Shown: positions 32,579-44,672, numbered from the stretch's first letter. The stretch: 64,000 nt of DNA from Candidatus Yaniella excrementavium (GCA_019115865.1 DXCT01000101.1:107883-171882); one strand, 5' to 3'. The notes: generated by a model from the sequence alone, not told the origin. Program-made: numbers and translations.

Positions 32579-33472
32579 ATGTCAGCAGCCGATATTCGGG
32601 TCTTTCGCCAGAAGATCGATTCGACGACGTCGATGAAAAAGATCTTCAATGCGATGGAACTGATCGCTACCTCGCGAATCGGTAAGGCACGCCAGCGTGT
32701 TGCAGCTTCGATGCCCTATGCCAATGCCATTACCCGGGCCGTTTCTGCGGTGTCATCACAGCAGGACATTGAACACGTACTGACGTCGGAGCCAGAAAAT
32801 CCACGTCGTGCAGCCGTGCTCATCATGTCCAGTGACCGCGGTCTGGCCGGAGCGTATTCTGCAAACATCCTGCGTCACGCCGAGAGCTTGATTGAACGCC
32901 TCTCTTCGGAAGGTAAATCGTCGGATCTATACCTGATCGGACGTAAAGCTCAGGCGTATTTCGACTTCCGTAACCGTCCCTTCAAAGGTTTCTGGAGCGG
33001 TTCAACTGACAGTCCGGACTTCGAAGTCGCTAAAGAGGTTGGCGAAACACTCGTCAATGCCTTCTTGACCGACTATGAAGATGGTGGGGTAGATGAAATT
33101 CATATTGTCTACACCCAGTTCAAATCTATGATTGTCCAAGAGCCAACCGTCGTTCGGCTACTTCCGTTGGAAGTAGTAGAGCAGGAAGTCACCGATGAAT
33201 CGGAACTGTACCCGCTCTACGAATACGAACCAGCCCCAGAAGATGTCTTGGATGCCTTGCTTCCCAAATACATTGAGTCGAGAATCTTCTCGGCCATGTT
33301 GCAGGCAGCAGCATCCGAATTGGCCAACCGTCAACGCGCGATGAGCGCAGCAGGCGATAACGCTGATGACCTCATTCGTGACTACACCTTGCTGATGAAC
33401 AACGCCCGTCAAGCTTCCATTACTCAGGAGCTCACCGAGCTCATTGCTGGTGCAGACGCACTCGCAGAGTAG
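32579..33472 (+). CDS. atpG: F1Fo ATP synthase subunit gamma
   Basis: 297 aa; [30 protein letters not shown]. Confidence 0.97.
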   Translation: MSAADIRVFRQKIDSTTSMKKIFNAMELIATSRIGKARQRVAASMPYANAITRAVSAVSSQQDIEHVLTSEPENPRRAAVLIMSSDRGLAGAYSANILRHAESLIERLSSEGKSSDLYLIGRKAQAYFDFRNRPFKGFWSGSTDSPDFEVAKEVGETLVNAFLTDYEDGGVDEIHIVYTQFKSMIVQEPTVVRLLPLEVVEQEVTDESELYPLYEYEPAPEDVLDALLPKYIESRIFSAMLQAAASELANRQRAMSAAGDNADDLIRDYTLLMNNARQASITQELTELIAGADALAE

Positions 33473-33505
33473 CCGAACAACGGGCTGACAACACAGCCTC
33501 ACTGA

Positions 33506-34993
<1,488 letters not shown>

Positions 34994-34996
34994 CCT

Positions 34997-35266
34997 ATGG
35001 CCGATAACCTCCTGGACGTCGAAATCGTTGCCGAGGATCATTTTGTGTGGTCCGGGCAAGCCCGCTCGGTGTCAGCCAGGACCATCGATGGTGAGATTGG
35101 GATCCTTCCCGGTCACTTGCCGATGCTTGCAGTCCTGGGTGATGGTGAAGTCGTGGTTGAAGCTGCAGACGGGGAACCCATTACCGCACAGGCGCAAGGC
35201 GGGTTCTTCTCGGTCGACTCTGACCGAGTAACCATCGCCGCCTCACAAGCGGAGCTGTCAGCCTAG
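34997..35266 (+). CDS. atpC: F1Fo ATP synthase subunit epsilon
   Basis: 89 aa; TIDGEIGILPGHLPMLAVLGDGEV. Confidence 0.95.
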   Translation: MADNLLDVEIVAEDHFVWSGQARSVSARTIDGEIGILPGHLPMLAVLGDGEVVVEAADGEPITAQAQGGFFSVDSDRVTIAASQAELSA

Positions 35267-35719
35267 ATGCCATTGTGGCTGGCCTGGACGCTTGCGGTAG
35301 TCGCCCTCGTAGCGTTTCTCGTGGTACTGATCATCGCCTGGCGCTTGATCATCCTGCTACGAACACCCGGCTCCTTCAAGGCCCGTCTGGTCAGCAAACA
35401 CGATGCACCTCGCCCCGGAAAACCCGTGGTGGTGTCCTATAACGAGTACTCGGTAGAAATCTTCTCAGTGTATTCGATTTGGCCACGACCGCGAGTTTCC
35501 GTACCGCGTCACGTTCTCGAAGTCTCTCGATATCCGCGTCGCACACGCATTCGATCATGGCTGCGTTTGGACGACACTGATACTCGGGCGCGTTTCGATC
35601 TCAGTGCCGCGCACGCACACGTTTCAGAACTCACCACCTGGTACGAATCCGGTCCGGCAATAGGGATCGGCTACTGGCGAGAAGCACCGCGCCGGCGTCA
35701 ACGACGCCGTTATTTCTAA
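35267..35719 (+). CDS. DUF2550 family membrane protein
   Basis: 150 aa, N-terminal TM, immediately after atpC as in many Actinobacteria. Confidence 0.8.
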   Translation: MPLWLAWTLAVVALVAFLVVLIIAWRLIILLRTPGSFKARLVSKHDAPRPGKPVVVSYNEYSVEIFSVYSIWPRPRVSVPRHVLEVSRYPRRTRIRSWLRLDDTDTRARFDLSAAHAHVSELTTWYESGPAIGIGYWREAPRRRQRRRYF

Positions 35720-35730
35720 CTACATACGAC

Positions 35731-35775
35731 ATTCGGTCGATTGGGTACGTGGATGGCCCAATCGACCGAATTCGT
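35731..35775. terminator. Inverted repeat between convergent DUF2550 and NagA-like genes (likely terminator)
   Basis: ATTCGGTCGATTGGG (35731-35745) ... CCCAATCGACCGAAT (35757-35771), 15-bp perfect arms, weak T tract. Confidence 0.75.
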
Positions 35776-35802
35776 GTTTAATGCTGCAGCTATTGTGACG
35801 CA

Positions 35803-36753
35803 TCAATGACTACGCATTGCCGCACAGACCGCGGCGTGGTCCAGGCCGTGGGCTACCAGATCATCGTGAATCGTCGCCAGGTCACTGGCTCCAGAAGCTC
35901 TCGTGTACCCATCAGCCAGCATGGGGCTGCCAGAGCTTGGGTAGCCTAACGATGTTAGACCCAGCATTGGAGTCGACTGTGTCAGTGGTTTGCATCCCGA
36001 CGGTAGGGTGGCAGCCGAAGCATCTGAGACCAGCCGGACCGCAGTCGGATATGTTGTCAACCACCAAGAGATAACGCCTGCATGGACGTGGTGTCCATCG
36101 GCTATCAATTCGATACTGACCATACCCCGCTGTGCGGCTTCGATTACTGCAAGGAGCGGACCGGGTTCCCGATGGTGAAACCCTCGCATCGCGTTATACA
36201 GGTGCGTTATGATGACCGGCCGACCTGTCAGTTGAAAAACGAGGTCTATACCGTCTCTCATCTGCTCGTAGGCGGCGTTGGTATGCCCTAGTGCCGGTGC
36301 AATGCCGTACGCAACGAGCTGTTGAACAAGAGCTTCAAAGCCAACCAGCTCCGGCGCAACCGTCATCATGGTAATCATCGGTGCGAGCTCCTGATGCTTC
36401 AGGACGGTCGCCAAAAAGTTTTGGCCTGCTAACTCGCCGGGGGCCAGGAGAGCTTGCCGGGAATGGGCGCCTGCATACGCTGGAGCAAGAAAGGGACCTT
36501 CAAAGTGGATTCCGGACAGTAGCCCCTCGTGGAACAGCGGGCCCAACCGGGCAAGAATCGCTGGGACCTGCTGCTGTTGCACGGTAGGGATAGACGCAGT
36601 TACCTGCGTGGTGCGACGAGCAGCGAGCAAAGCTAAGGCCGCACGAATGTCCGACGTAGTGGACGTTGCAAAATCGACACCGGCCAGACCATGAATGTGC
36701 TGATCGGCGAACTGTGCTGTACAGGACTTAGAAGAGTCGAGAGTCTGCATCAT
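35803..36753 (-). CDS. N-acetylglucosamine-6-phosphate deacetylase (NagA)-like protein, short form
   Basis: [40 protein letters not shown]; only plausible Met codons near 36750-36753 overlap nucS; track ORF start 36933 lies antisense-independent but inside nucS. Confidence 0.7.
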   Translation of the reverse strand: MMQTLDSSKSCTAQFADQHIHGLAGVDFATSTTSDIRAALALLAARRTTQVTASIPTVQQQQVPAILARLGPLFHEGLLSGIHFEGPFLAPAYAGAHSRQALLAPGELAGQNFLATVLKHQELAPMITMMTVAPELVGFEALVQQLVAYGIAPALGHTNAAYEQMRDGIDLVFQLTGRPVIITHLYNAMRGFHHREPGPLLAVIEAAQRGMVSIELIADGHHVHAGVISWWLTTYPTAVRLVSDASAATLPSGCKPLTQSTPMLGLTSLGYPSSGSPMLADGYTRASGASDLATIHDDLVAHGLDHAAVCAAMRSH

Positions 36754-37423
36754 CGACGCCTCGCATGGCATCGTAGTCCAGCACCAGTGTTTCGAAACCG
36801 CGGTCCTCTGCCAGCACCCGTGCCTGCGGTTTGATCTGCTGAGCAGCAAATACTCCGTGGACCGGAGCCAACAGGGGATCGCGGTTGAGGAGTTCCACAT
36901 AGCGTGAGAGTTGCTCAACGCCGTCGATGTCACCGCGGCGCTTGAGTTCCACGGCTACCGTCTGGCCGGTAGTATTTCTCGCCAGGATATCGACGGGACC
37001 AATGGCGGTCATATACTCGCGCCGAATGAGCTTATAATCGGTTCCCAGCAGGTGTATTTGTTCTGCGAGGAGCCGTTGTAAATCCGCTTCAACGCCATCT
37101 TTGACCAGTCCAGGATCTTGTCCCAGCTCGTGTTTGGAATCATGTTCGATCGAATAGATGCTAATGATCAGGTGGTCATCCACCTTCTGCGATTGGACCT
37201 TCCATAATTCCGAGATGCCCTCGTTGCGCTGGCTGTCGGATGGCTCAGACACATGGAGTCTATTGGGCGGGGTCATCCAGTTGAGCGGTTTATAAGAACC
37301 GCCGTCGGAGTGTATTAACACACCGCCATCAGCTTTGATCATGATCAGGCGTTTGGCCGGCGGCAAAAACGCGTTGAGGCGGCCGGTATAGGTTACGGAA
37401 CATTCGGCAATGACTAGTCGCAT
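36728..37423 (-). CDS. nucS: Mismatch-specific endonuclease NucS/EndoMS
   Basis: 231 aa; [47 protein letters not shown] nuclease core. Confidence 0.95.
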   Translation of the reverse strand: MRLVIAECSVTYTGRLNAFLPPAKRLIMIKADGGVLIHSDGGSYKPLNWMTPPNRLHVSEPSDSQRNEGISELWKVQSQKVDDHLIISIYSIEHDSKHELGQDPGLVKDGVEADLQRLLAEQIHLLGTDYKLIRREYMTAIGPVDILARNTTGQTVAVELKRRGDIDGVEQLSRYVELLNRDPLLAPVHGVFAAQQIKPQARVLAEDRGFETLVLDYDAMRGVDDADSRLF

Positions 37424-37500
37424 ATCGGCACATAGTCTAATGGGTGTTGGCTAGGTTGGCGCTCAAGGTGGCAAACCGGCAAGTATGTGACAATGGGTTT

Positions 37501-37833
37501 ATGGCTCGGAAGAACAGACCTCGTCGCGGTCAGAACCCTAAACGTGGCAGGAGACGACAAGGATCAACGCCCCGCGATTTGAACGCCATAGCGTTCGATA
37601 CAAACTATGCTCATGAAACGGCCTTCGATGGCGGTTGGCATGTACGCCAGATACCCGCGTGGCGGGCCGTCAAGCACTACACGTGCCCTGGTTGTTTGGG
37701 TGTGATTCCACAGGGTCAGGCACATGTGGTGACTTGGCGCTCCGACTGGATTATGGGTGACGAAGACGCCGGCAGTATGCGTCGTCATTGGCACAGTGGG
37801 TGCTGGCGTAATCGACGACAGGATTTGTGCTAG
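37501..37833 (+). CDS. Conserved small basic protein with putative zinc-binding motif
   Basis: MARKNRPRRGQNPKRGRRRQG... HYTCPGCLGVIPQGQAHVV ... MRRHWHSGCW; start ATG 37501. Confidence 0.75.
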   Translation: MARKNRPRRGQNPKRGRRRQGSTPRDLNAIAFDTNYAHETAFDGGWHVRQIPAWRAVKHYTCPGCLGVIPQGQAHVVTWRSDWIMGDEDAGSMRRHWHSGCWRNRRQDLC

Positions 37834-39038
37834 CGCGAATCCTGATATGGAACATAGACTTCGCGTACCAACACCAAGATGCCCGCAACCGTTGGGATCG
37901 CCATCAACGCCCCCAACACTCCGAGCAACGAACCGCCTGCGATGACGCCGATAACCGCCAAGGCACCGGGGATGGCCACGGCGCGTTGCATGATCTTGGG
38001 GGAGATCAAGTACGCCTCGACCTGCAGGTAAATGAAGTAGATTGCTGCGAAAATTAACGCGGCTTGCCATCCGGCCAGCAGGGCCAGCAGGCTGATGACA
38101 ATACCGCCGGTGACCGCGCCGACCAGGGGTATGAAGGCCATGAATGCGGCGAATATTGCCAGTAGGGCAGCGTATTCTAACTCGGCAAAGTTGGCAGCGA
38201 TATACGCGACAATCCCGTTGAGCGTGGCCACCACGGTCTGACCCACTACATAATGTCCCACCGAGCCCGAGATTTTTTCTGAGAGGTACTCGATGCGTTC
38301 CCGCCGAGACCGTGGTGCCAGACGGTAGAGCCATTTTTTGATGCTTGGCAGTGTTGCCAGGAAATACAGCGTCAAGACCACCACGATCAACACTGAAAAA
38401 CCAACGTTAAAAATCGCACTGCCGACACCCAGAATCCCACCCAGCAGATTGGTGATGTTGGAGCTATCGGATACGAACCTGTTGACTTCGGTGGTGGCCA
38501 CCGAGGCCACATCGAATTCGTCATCGACGGCCTGAAAAGCATCGGATTCGATGATGTCGTTGACTACCGTGGGAAGCATCTGCGCGAACTCGGTGGTCTG
38601 CTCGATGATCACCGGTACCAGAGCAGAAATAAATACGGTGAGAATGCCAATCAGCAACGCGACGGCGGCGAACACCCCAACGCCGCGCGGAGCGCCCCAG
38701 GACTGTATCTTGGTGACGATCGGGTCCAGACCCAGCGTGATGAATAAGGCTGCCAAGATCCACACCAGCAGTTGCACATTGGATGAGACGATCAGATACA
38801 GTCCCAACGCCAAGCCCACACCCACGGTGAGCATAAAGCCGGTCTTAATCGGACGGGAGACAAAATCTGCCCCGGTGCCATGAGTCGAGGGGGTGGAGAA
38901 GTCTTCAGCGGCGGTAATAGGCGTTGGTGGATATTCGCCGGGTTCAGGTACAGTGAACTGTTGTTGCGCGCGGGTGTCTGCCAGTTGGTGTCGGGCGCCG
39001 GTTATGCGCCGTTTGGTGTCCTGCAGCAGCTTGCTCAT
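37830..39038 (-). CDS. AI-2E family transporter (PerM/YdiK-like)
   Basis: Multi-TM, GVFAAVALLIGILTVFISALVPVIIEQ, PLVGAVTGGIVISLLALLAGW, IPGALAVIGVIAGGSLLGVLGALMAIP; likely start MSKLLQD at 39038. Confidence 0.9.
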   Translation of the reverse strand: MSKLLQDTKRRITGARHQLADTRAQQQFTVPEPGEYPPTPITAAEDFSTPSTHGTGADFVSRPIKTGFMLTVGVGLALGLYLIVSSNVQLLVWILAALFITLGLDPIVTKIQSWGAPRGVGVFAAVALLIGILTVFISALVPVIIEQTTEFAQMLPTVVNDIIESDAFQAVDDEFDVASVATTEVNRFVSDSSNITNLLGGILGVGSAIFNVGFSVLIVVVLTLYFLATLPSIKKWLYRLAPRSRRERIEYLSEKISGSVGHYVVGQTVVATLNGIVAYIAANFAELEYAALLAIFAAFMAFIPLVGAVTGGIVISLLALLAGWQAALIFAAIYFIYLQVEAYLISPKIMQRAVAIPGALAVIGVIAGGSLLGVLGALMAIPTVAGILVLVREVYVPYQDSR

Positions 39039-39214
39039 AAGCTTGCGTGTCGTAGATTTCTCGGCCACGCACCCCACATTACGACAGGAAGCTGACAAGT
39101 TGGCACATCCCAACGGCGCGGTGGCCTGCAGATTGCTACTATGGTTGAAGGCTAGCCTGGTGGCACCTCACGGGTGCGCCAAATACGATAATTCGACCGA
39201 AAAGGTGGCAAGTT

Positions 39215-41206
39215 TTGAAAACTTTGGGCGGTATCGGCTCAATCATCTTGGGTGTCGTGGCGATCTTGGTATCCGTGGGGCTGCAAACGATTTGGGCACC
39301 ACCCGCCGAGTTCAACGCCTCGACACAAAATGCTGAGGAAGCGCCGTTGACGGTCGTGACCGAAGAAATCGACGTCGACCCAGATGAGGCCATCGAGTAC
39401 ACGGTGTCCGGCGAGGGAGAGTTCACCCTCATGTACGGTCAATTGCGTGATATCGAAGCGTGGGTTGGCGACGCCGCCCACAACCGGATTGACGGCGTCA
39501 CGACCGATGTTGAGCGCGGAGAAGATCCCAGCCTGGACATGACTTACGTCGATGGTGAAGCAGAAGTGCCCAACCCGGCAGATTCTGACCTGTGGTTAGC
39601 CACTCAAGAAGTCACCGATGAGGTAACCCAACGCTGGGCTCAGCATGATGCCGGCGAGTGGGGCCTGCTGATCGCCGCTGATGGCACGGAACCTGCGCCT
39701 GCTGACTTTAGTGTTTCCTGGGTTAACGTCGAACCGGATTCACCCTTTATTATGCCGCTGATGATCGGCGGCATCGTCTTGATCCTGTTGGGCATCGGTC
39801 TGCTGCTGTGGCGTTTCGCTGAATTCCGCCGCCGTGCCAAACGGACCTCTGGACGCCGCGCGGCGGTGCGTGGTGACTACACCGGTCTGACCGCAGCCGA
39901 TGTGGTGGCTGATACCGAGACCTCGACACAGACCATGACCGTACAGGAAGTTGAAGCCGGTGAACCGGTGCAAGAACAACTCGAGGATGAACCCACCACC
40001 GTGGTTCCCGAGGTCGATAGCTCCGAAGACGAACACGATCCTGATTCAGATGATTCGGATGGGGCGGATGACTCGGATGATGGTGAGAGCGGCTCGACGT
40101 CACAAGACACGACTGAGACCACATCGGAAAAACACGATGACGACAATGGGTTTCTCCGTCGTAGTATCACCGCCGTTTCGGCTTTTGGACTGGCGATCGG
40201 CATGGGAGTGGGCCCAGCATATGCTGCAGGCCAGAGCCCTGAGACATCCGAGGAAGATCTTACCGAGCAGGTAGAAGACGAAGCGGTTGAAGACGAAACC
40301 GATCCGGATGAACCCGATGCACTCCCGCTGGTTGTTGACGCTCAATTTGAGCGTATTTTGGATTCCGTGGTGTCGAGCCTGGATGCCGGGGATAGCGAGA
40401 TGGACGCAGAGATGCTTGACGAGCGGGTGGCCGGTCAAGCGAAGCGTTTCCGCGATGAGTTTTACCGTAACAACACCATTGATGAAGACTACGGTCTCGG
40501 TGCCGAAGTCGCCTCCGATGATGTTTTGGCCACTTGGATGGATCGCGACGAAGAGTTCCCCCGCACCATTTATGCAGTGACCGCTGATGCTGAAGGTGGG
40601 TCCACACAGTTGCTCGCGCTGAAACAACAGGATGCGCGTTCGCAATACCAGCTGGTGCATAATGTGCCGTTTGCCCCGGACGTCGAATTACCTTCGGGTG
40701 ATTTCAGCGACGCCGACGTCGAAAAAATTGCCAACGATGATTCCTCTGATTTGGCCATGTCACCGGATGCCGCAGTCGAAGCGCTGACCGACTATCTGAC
40801 CGACCCTGAGGCCGACGCCGCAGAAGACATTGCTTCCAACGACTGGATTGATTCGATTCACGAACACCAGGCAGAATTGGTCGAAAGTCACGAAGAGCAG
40901 CAAACCGACGCTTCTATTTCGCGAACGGTCTTCGACGATTCAGTCGACTCGGTGCGCTTGCCTGATGGTTCCGCTCTGGTCTTCGGCGCTGTGAATTCCA
41001 TGGAATCCTTGACCCCGTCGGAAGATACCACGGTGACAGTCAACACTTTGACCCAAGAGCTTGGCGAATTTGCCTCCGCGGAGCAAGAAGACCAGGTACG
41101 AATCCGGTATCGCGAACAATTTGCCCTGTTGATCCCAACCGAAGGTGAAGTTTCGCTGGTCGGGTACGAGGCTGTTCAATCGACCGTAGATTCTGGCGAC
41201 AACTAG
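39215..41206 (+). CDS. Large acidic multi-segment membrane protein of unknown function
   Basis: 663 aa; TM near N-terminus, TM PFIMPLMIGGIVLILLGIGLLLWRF, Asp/Ser/Glu-rich linker, third hydrophobic segment SAFGLAIGMGVGPAYA, acidic C-terminal domain. Confidence 0.75.
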   Translation: MKTLGGIGSIILGVVAILVSVGLQTIWAPPAEFNASTQNAEEAPLTVVTEEIDVDPDEAIEYTVSGEGEFTLMYGQLRDIEAWVGDAAHNRIDGVTTDVERGEDPSLDMTYVDGEAEVPNPADSDLWLATQEVTDEVTQRWAQHDAGEWGLLIAADGTEPAPADFSVSWVNVEPDSPFIMPLMIGGIVLILLGIGLLLWRFAEFRRRAKRTSGRRAAVRGDYTGLTAADVVADTETSTQTMTVQEVEAGEPVQEQLEDEPTTVVPEVDSSEDEHDPDSDDSDGADDSDDGESGSTSQDTTETTSEKHDDDNGFLRRSITAVSAFGLAIGMGVGPAYAAGQSPETSEEDLTEQVEDEAVEDETDPDEPDALPLVVDAQFERILDSVVSSLDAGDSEMDAEMLDERVAGQAKRFRDEFYRNNTIDEDYGLGAEVASDDVLATWMDRDEEFPRTIYAVTADAEGGSTQLLALKQQDARSQYQLVHNVPFAPDVELPSGDFSDADVEKIANDDSSDLAMSPDAAVEALTDYLTDPEADAAEDIASNDWIDSIHEHQAELVESHEEQQTDASISRTVFDDSVDSVRLPDGSALVFGAVNSMESLTPSEDTTVTVNTLTQELGEFASAEQEDQVRIRYREQFALLIPTEGEVSLVGYEAVQSTVDSGDN

Positions 41207-41248
41207 ACTGTTAGATGATCTCGAGTAAGAATCTGTCAGAAGAGGATT

Positions 41249-42163
41249 ATGACTCAACAACCTAATTCCACACCATCACACTCCCGCGACGCCATTGATC
41301 TCAGCAAGATTCCGGCACAGTCTGGCCAAACCCAGGGCGCTCAGCGTTCCTGGGTACTGCAGGATATCGATCAGGCCGGCCTGGAAGGGCTGTTACAAAA
41401 TGCGGCAACCGTGCCGGTCATCATTCATCTGGCCGCACCATCGAATCCTGCTTCCGCACAAATTGATGCCGTGCTCCAACCAGCCATTGATGCCCGTGCC
41501 GGGCGCATGGTTATGGGACGTATCGATACCGAAGCACACCCCGAGCTGTTGCAAATGTTCGGTGTGCCAGCCGGCCCGATGGTTGTGGCACTCATGGGTC
41601 AGCAGGCGCTGCCACTGTTCAATGAGGCAGTGGAAGCCGAACAGCTAGAACAACTCTTGGACGAAATAAACTCGTCCGCTGTGCAAGCGGGTATGGCAGG
41701 AACCGTGGCGCCGCTGGTCGAAGCCACCGACGACGACGGCGACGTCGTGCTGCCACCCCTGCACCAGGAAGCCGAAGCGGCACTACAAGCCGAAAATTAC
41801 GACGAGGCCATCGCGGCCTACGACAAAGCACTTGCCGAAAACCCGCAGGATGATGAAGCACAGCGTGGTAAAGCACGTGTTGGGCTCATGCAGCGCACCC
41901 ACGATGCTGACGTACAGCAGGTCCGTGCAAATGCCGCAGAGCACCCCGACGATGTCGCAGCGCAAGTAGCCGTGGCAGACCTTGACCTGCTGGGTGGGCA
42001 CGTCAAAGATGCCTTCGACCGGTTGGTCAAATATATTGGCCGCAGCGCTGGCGAAGACAAGGACACCGCTCGACTCCATCTGTTGGAGCTCTACAGTGTT
42101 GTCGGCGACCAGGATGAACGAGTTGCTAGCTCTCGTCGCAAGCTTGCCTCAGCACTGTTCTAA
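41249..42163 (+). CDS. Thioredoxin-like/TPR co-chaperone (YbbN/CnoX-like), no CXXC
   Basis: 304 aa; thioredoxin-fold N-terminus with LAAPSNPASAQ at the CXXC site, TPR-like C-terminus LQAENYDEAIAAYDKALAENPQDDEAQ. Confidence 0.85.
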   Translation: MTQQPNSTPSHSRDAIDLSKIPAQSGQTQGAQRSWVLQDIDQAGLEGLLQNAATVPVIIHLAAPSNPASAQIDAVLQPAIDARAGRMVMGRIDTEAHPELLQMFGVPAGPMVVALMGQQALPLFNEAVEAEQLEQLLDEINSSAVQAGMAGTVAPLVEATDDDGDVVLPPLHQEAEAALQAENYDEAIAAYDKALAENPQDDEAQRGKARVGLMQRTHDADVQQVRANAAEHPDDVAAQVAVADLDLLGGHVKDAFDRLVKYIGRSAGEDKDTARLHLLELYSVVGDQDERVASSRRKLASALF

Positions 42164-42184
42164 ACCTCAGCCACACTGTTTCCG

Positions 42185-42228
42185 TCCCCCGCCTGAGTTG
42201 AAGATCAACCGGGCGGGGGATTTGTTTT
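42185..42228 (+). terminator. Rho-independent terminator
   Basis: TCCCCCGCC ... GGCGGGGGA then TTTGTTTTG. Confidence 0.85.
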
Positions 42229-42255
42229 GCCACCACATTTTTTACACTGGTCACT

Positions 42256-43035
42256 ATGTTAGATAATGCGTCACTTCCAGATCCCGATCACGCGGTGGTC
42301 ATACGATCCCTGGGTAAACAATTCGGGGACAAAGTCGCCGTCAACGGCATCAACCTCACCATTCCAGCCGGCTCGTTTTACGGCGTCGTGGGACCCAACG
42401 GTGCAGGGAAAACCACGGCCATGTCCATGATGACCGGGCTGCTACGCCCCGACCACGGGCAGGTCTGGGTCCACGGACTGAACATGTGGGAAACTCCCAT
42501 CGAAGCCAAAGGCATTCTGGGAGTCCTGGTGGATGGCGCGGTAGCGTTTCCACGACTTACTGGCGCCCAGCTGGTTACCTACTCGGGACTATTGCGTGGC
42601 ATGGACGCTGACGTCGTGGCTGAACGTGTCCCAGATCTGATGCGAGTGATGGATCTGGAAGAGTCGGCCAATAAAATGGTTGCAGATTATTCGGCGGGTA
42701 TGACCAAGAAAATTAGCCTCGCTGCAGCTATGATCCATTCACCCAAAGTGCTGATTCTGGATGAGCCTTTCGAAGCCGTTGATCCAGTCTCCTCGACGCG
42801 GATTCGCAATATCCTCAATGACTACGTCCAGTCTGGTGGAACGGTTATGATTTCCTCCCACGTGATGGACCTGGTGGAACGCATGTGCGATCACGTTGCC
42901 GTCATTGACAAAGGCGAAGTACTCGCTTCGGGTTCTATGACTGAAGTCACCGGTGAGCAATCCCTAGAAGATCGTTTCGTGGGGATGGTCTCCAGTGAGC
43001 AGACCGGGGAGGGACTGTCATGGTTTCGCACCTAA
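42256..43035 (+). CDS. ABC transporter ATP-binding protein
   Basis: 259 aa; GPNGAGKTTAMSMMTGLLRPDHG, YSAGMTKKISLAAAMIHSPKVLILDEPFEAVDP. Confidence 0.93.
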   Translation: MLDNASLPDPDHAVVIRSLGKQFGDKVAVNGINLTIPAGSFYGVVGPNGAGKTTAMSMMTGLLRPDHGQVWVHGLNMWETPIEAKGILGVLVDGAVAFPRLTGAQLVTYSGLLRGMDADVVAERVPDLMRVMDLEESANKMVADYSAGMTKKISLAAAMIHSPKVLILDEPFEAVDPVSSTRIRNILNDYVQSGGTVMISSHVMDLVERMCDHVAVIDKGEVLASGSMTEVTGEQSLEDRFVGMVSSEQTGEGLSWFRT

Positions 43036-44618
43036 TCCGGCTACGCTATCGCCTGATGTGGAATGGCTTTCGTCGCTCTACCGGCGCAATGATCGGCGCG
43101 ATCTTCTCGACGTTGGGTTACCTGTACTTGATCGGCATGGCCTATTTCGCAGCCATCGGGATCGTCATGCTGTCACCCGAGACCATTTCTTATGCACAGC
43201 GTGGGGCACCGTTTATCCTGCTGGGTGCTGTCTTCATCATCGGTTGGGTTGTTGGACCAATCGTGTTTTCTTCCACGAGTCCATTCACCGATGCGAAAAA
43301 CTTTCTGACCTTCGGCATCCCAAATAAGCAATTGGTTCCCGGCGTCGTTCTCGGTGGGATCATCGCTCCCACCGGTATCGGCACGTTTACCCTGTTGCTA
43401 ACCGGTGCCGTTTTATGGGGTTGGAACCCCGCGGCAATCCTTGCTGGTATCATCGCTGCCGTACTGGGCACAGCCATCTGTGTTCTGTTGATGCAGGTCA
43501 TCGTTGGGTTGTTAACGAATGTCATTTCCCGTCGCGTTGTTCGTGACACCATCCAAATTGTACTGCTGGTTCCACTGATGCTCTCCGGGTTCATTTTGTT
43601 CGGAGCCATCGAAACCATCCAAGAATTTTGGGAACTCTTGCCCGACATTGCAGCCTGGGTCGCATATACGCCGGCCGGATTCCTGGCGTTACCTGCCATG
43701 GTCGCCCAGGGACAATGGGGCATGGCCGCGCTTCACCTGGTGGTGATGTTGGCCTATGTTGTTGCGTTGTTGGTGGCGTATAACGCGATAGTTAATCGCA
43801 CAACCGAAGCCGCCGGGACCGTGAAGGAGCGCCAACGAGAAGTAACTGGCACGGGGCTGATTGGTCGGGCTAATACACCGATGAAGGCCATTTGGGCGCG
43901 TTCCTTAATGTTCTGGATCAAAGATCCTCGCTACAGTGCCTCCTTGCTGATTATCGTTGTGCTGGTTGGTATCGGTGTCGTGCAGCTGGTCGCCATTGAT
44001 CACGACGAAGTGAGTTTCATTGCCAAAATAATTCCGGTGGCTATCGCCTATTTGATTGGCTTTTCGATCTCCGCAGACCTCTCATACGATTCCACAGGAT
44101 TCTCATTGCACGTAACCACCGGGGTACGCGGTATCGACGATCGTCTGGGTCGAGTGTTTGCATTGCTTACCTGGGGCCTGCCATTGCTGGTGATCCTGAC
44201 CGTTGGGATGCTCTATGGTGCGGGTGCACTGGATGAGCTCACCACGTGGCTGGGACTTGGCATTGGTGTGCTGCTGACCGGGCTGGCCGTTTCAGCGGTC
44301 TCGTCCGCACGCTACATTTATCCAGCCCCACCACCTGGCGCCAGTCCGATGGCCCAGCCTGAAGGTGGTATGGGGCGCACCATGATCGTACAAACCCTGG
44401 GCATGCTCGCACAGGTGATCGCAGCTGTGCCAGTGATCATCCCCGCCGTGATCGCGTTGATCACGGGCAATCCAGTGTGGGGGATCGTAACGTTGATGAT
44501 CGGTGTGCTGTACGGTGCCGGGCTGTTGTGGGCCGGTGTCAAAATCGGTGGCAAATGGTACGACCGTGCACTGCCAGAAACCTATCAGGCAATTGTGAAG
44601 GTCTCGGCGTTATACTAA
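43020..44618 (+). CDS. ABC transporter permease (532 aa)
   Basis: Multi-TM, overlaps the ATPase gene by 16 nt. Confidence 0.85.
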   Translation: MVSHLIRLRYRLMWNGFRRSTGAMIGAIFSTLGYLYLIGMAYFAAIGIVMLSPETISYAQRGAPFILLGAVFIIGWVVGPIVFSSTSPFTDAKNFLTFGIPNKQLVPGVVLGGIIAPTGIGTFTLLLTGAVLWGWNPAAILAGIIAAVLGTAICVLLMQVIVGLLTNVISRRVVRDTIQIVLLVPLMLSGFILFGAIETIQEFWELLPDIAAWVAYTPAGFLALPAMVAQGQWGMAALHLVVMLAYVVALLVAYNAIVNRTTEAAGTVKERQREVTGTGLIGRANTPMKAIWARSLMFWIKDPRYSASLLIIVVLVGIGVVQLVAIDHDEVSFIAKIIPVAIAYLIGFSISADLSYDSTGFSLHVTTGVRGIDDRLGRVFALLTWGLPLLVILTVGMLYGAGALDELTTWLGLGIGVLLTGLAVSAVSSARYIYPAPPPGASPMAQPEGGMGRTMIVQTLGMLAQVIAAVPVIIPAVIALITGNPVWGIVTLMIGVLYGAGLLWAGVKIGGKWYDRALPETYQAIVKVSALY

Positions 44619-44672
44619 GCTGACAGCTCGTTGTGAACCTGACAAGTTCGCGCATCCGACTATACTGGAGGC

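Noticed and set aside
36728-36933. Upstream 60 codons of the NagA-like ORF in the track (from 36933)
   Set aside because: This frame lies inside nucS and reads [25 protein letters not shown], not NagA-like; the start is more likely at 36750-36753.
37564-38334. 256-aa minus-strand ORF overlapping the zinc-motif protein and AI-2E transporter gene
   Set aside because: Wrong frame of the AI-2E transporter; Arg/Gly/His-rich artefact.
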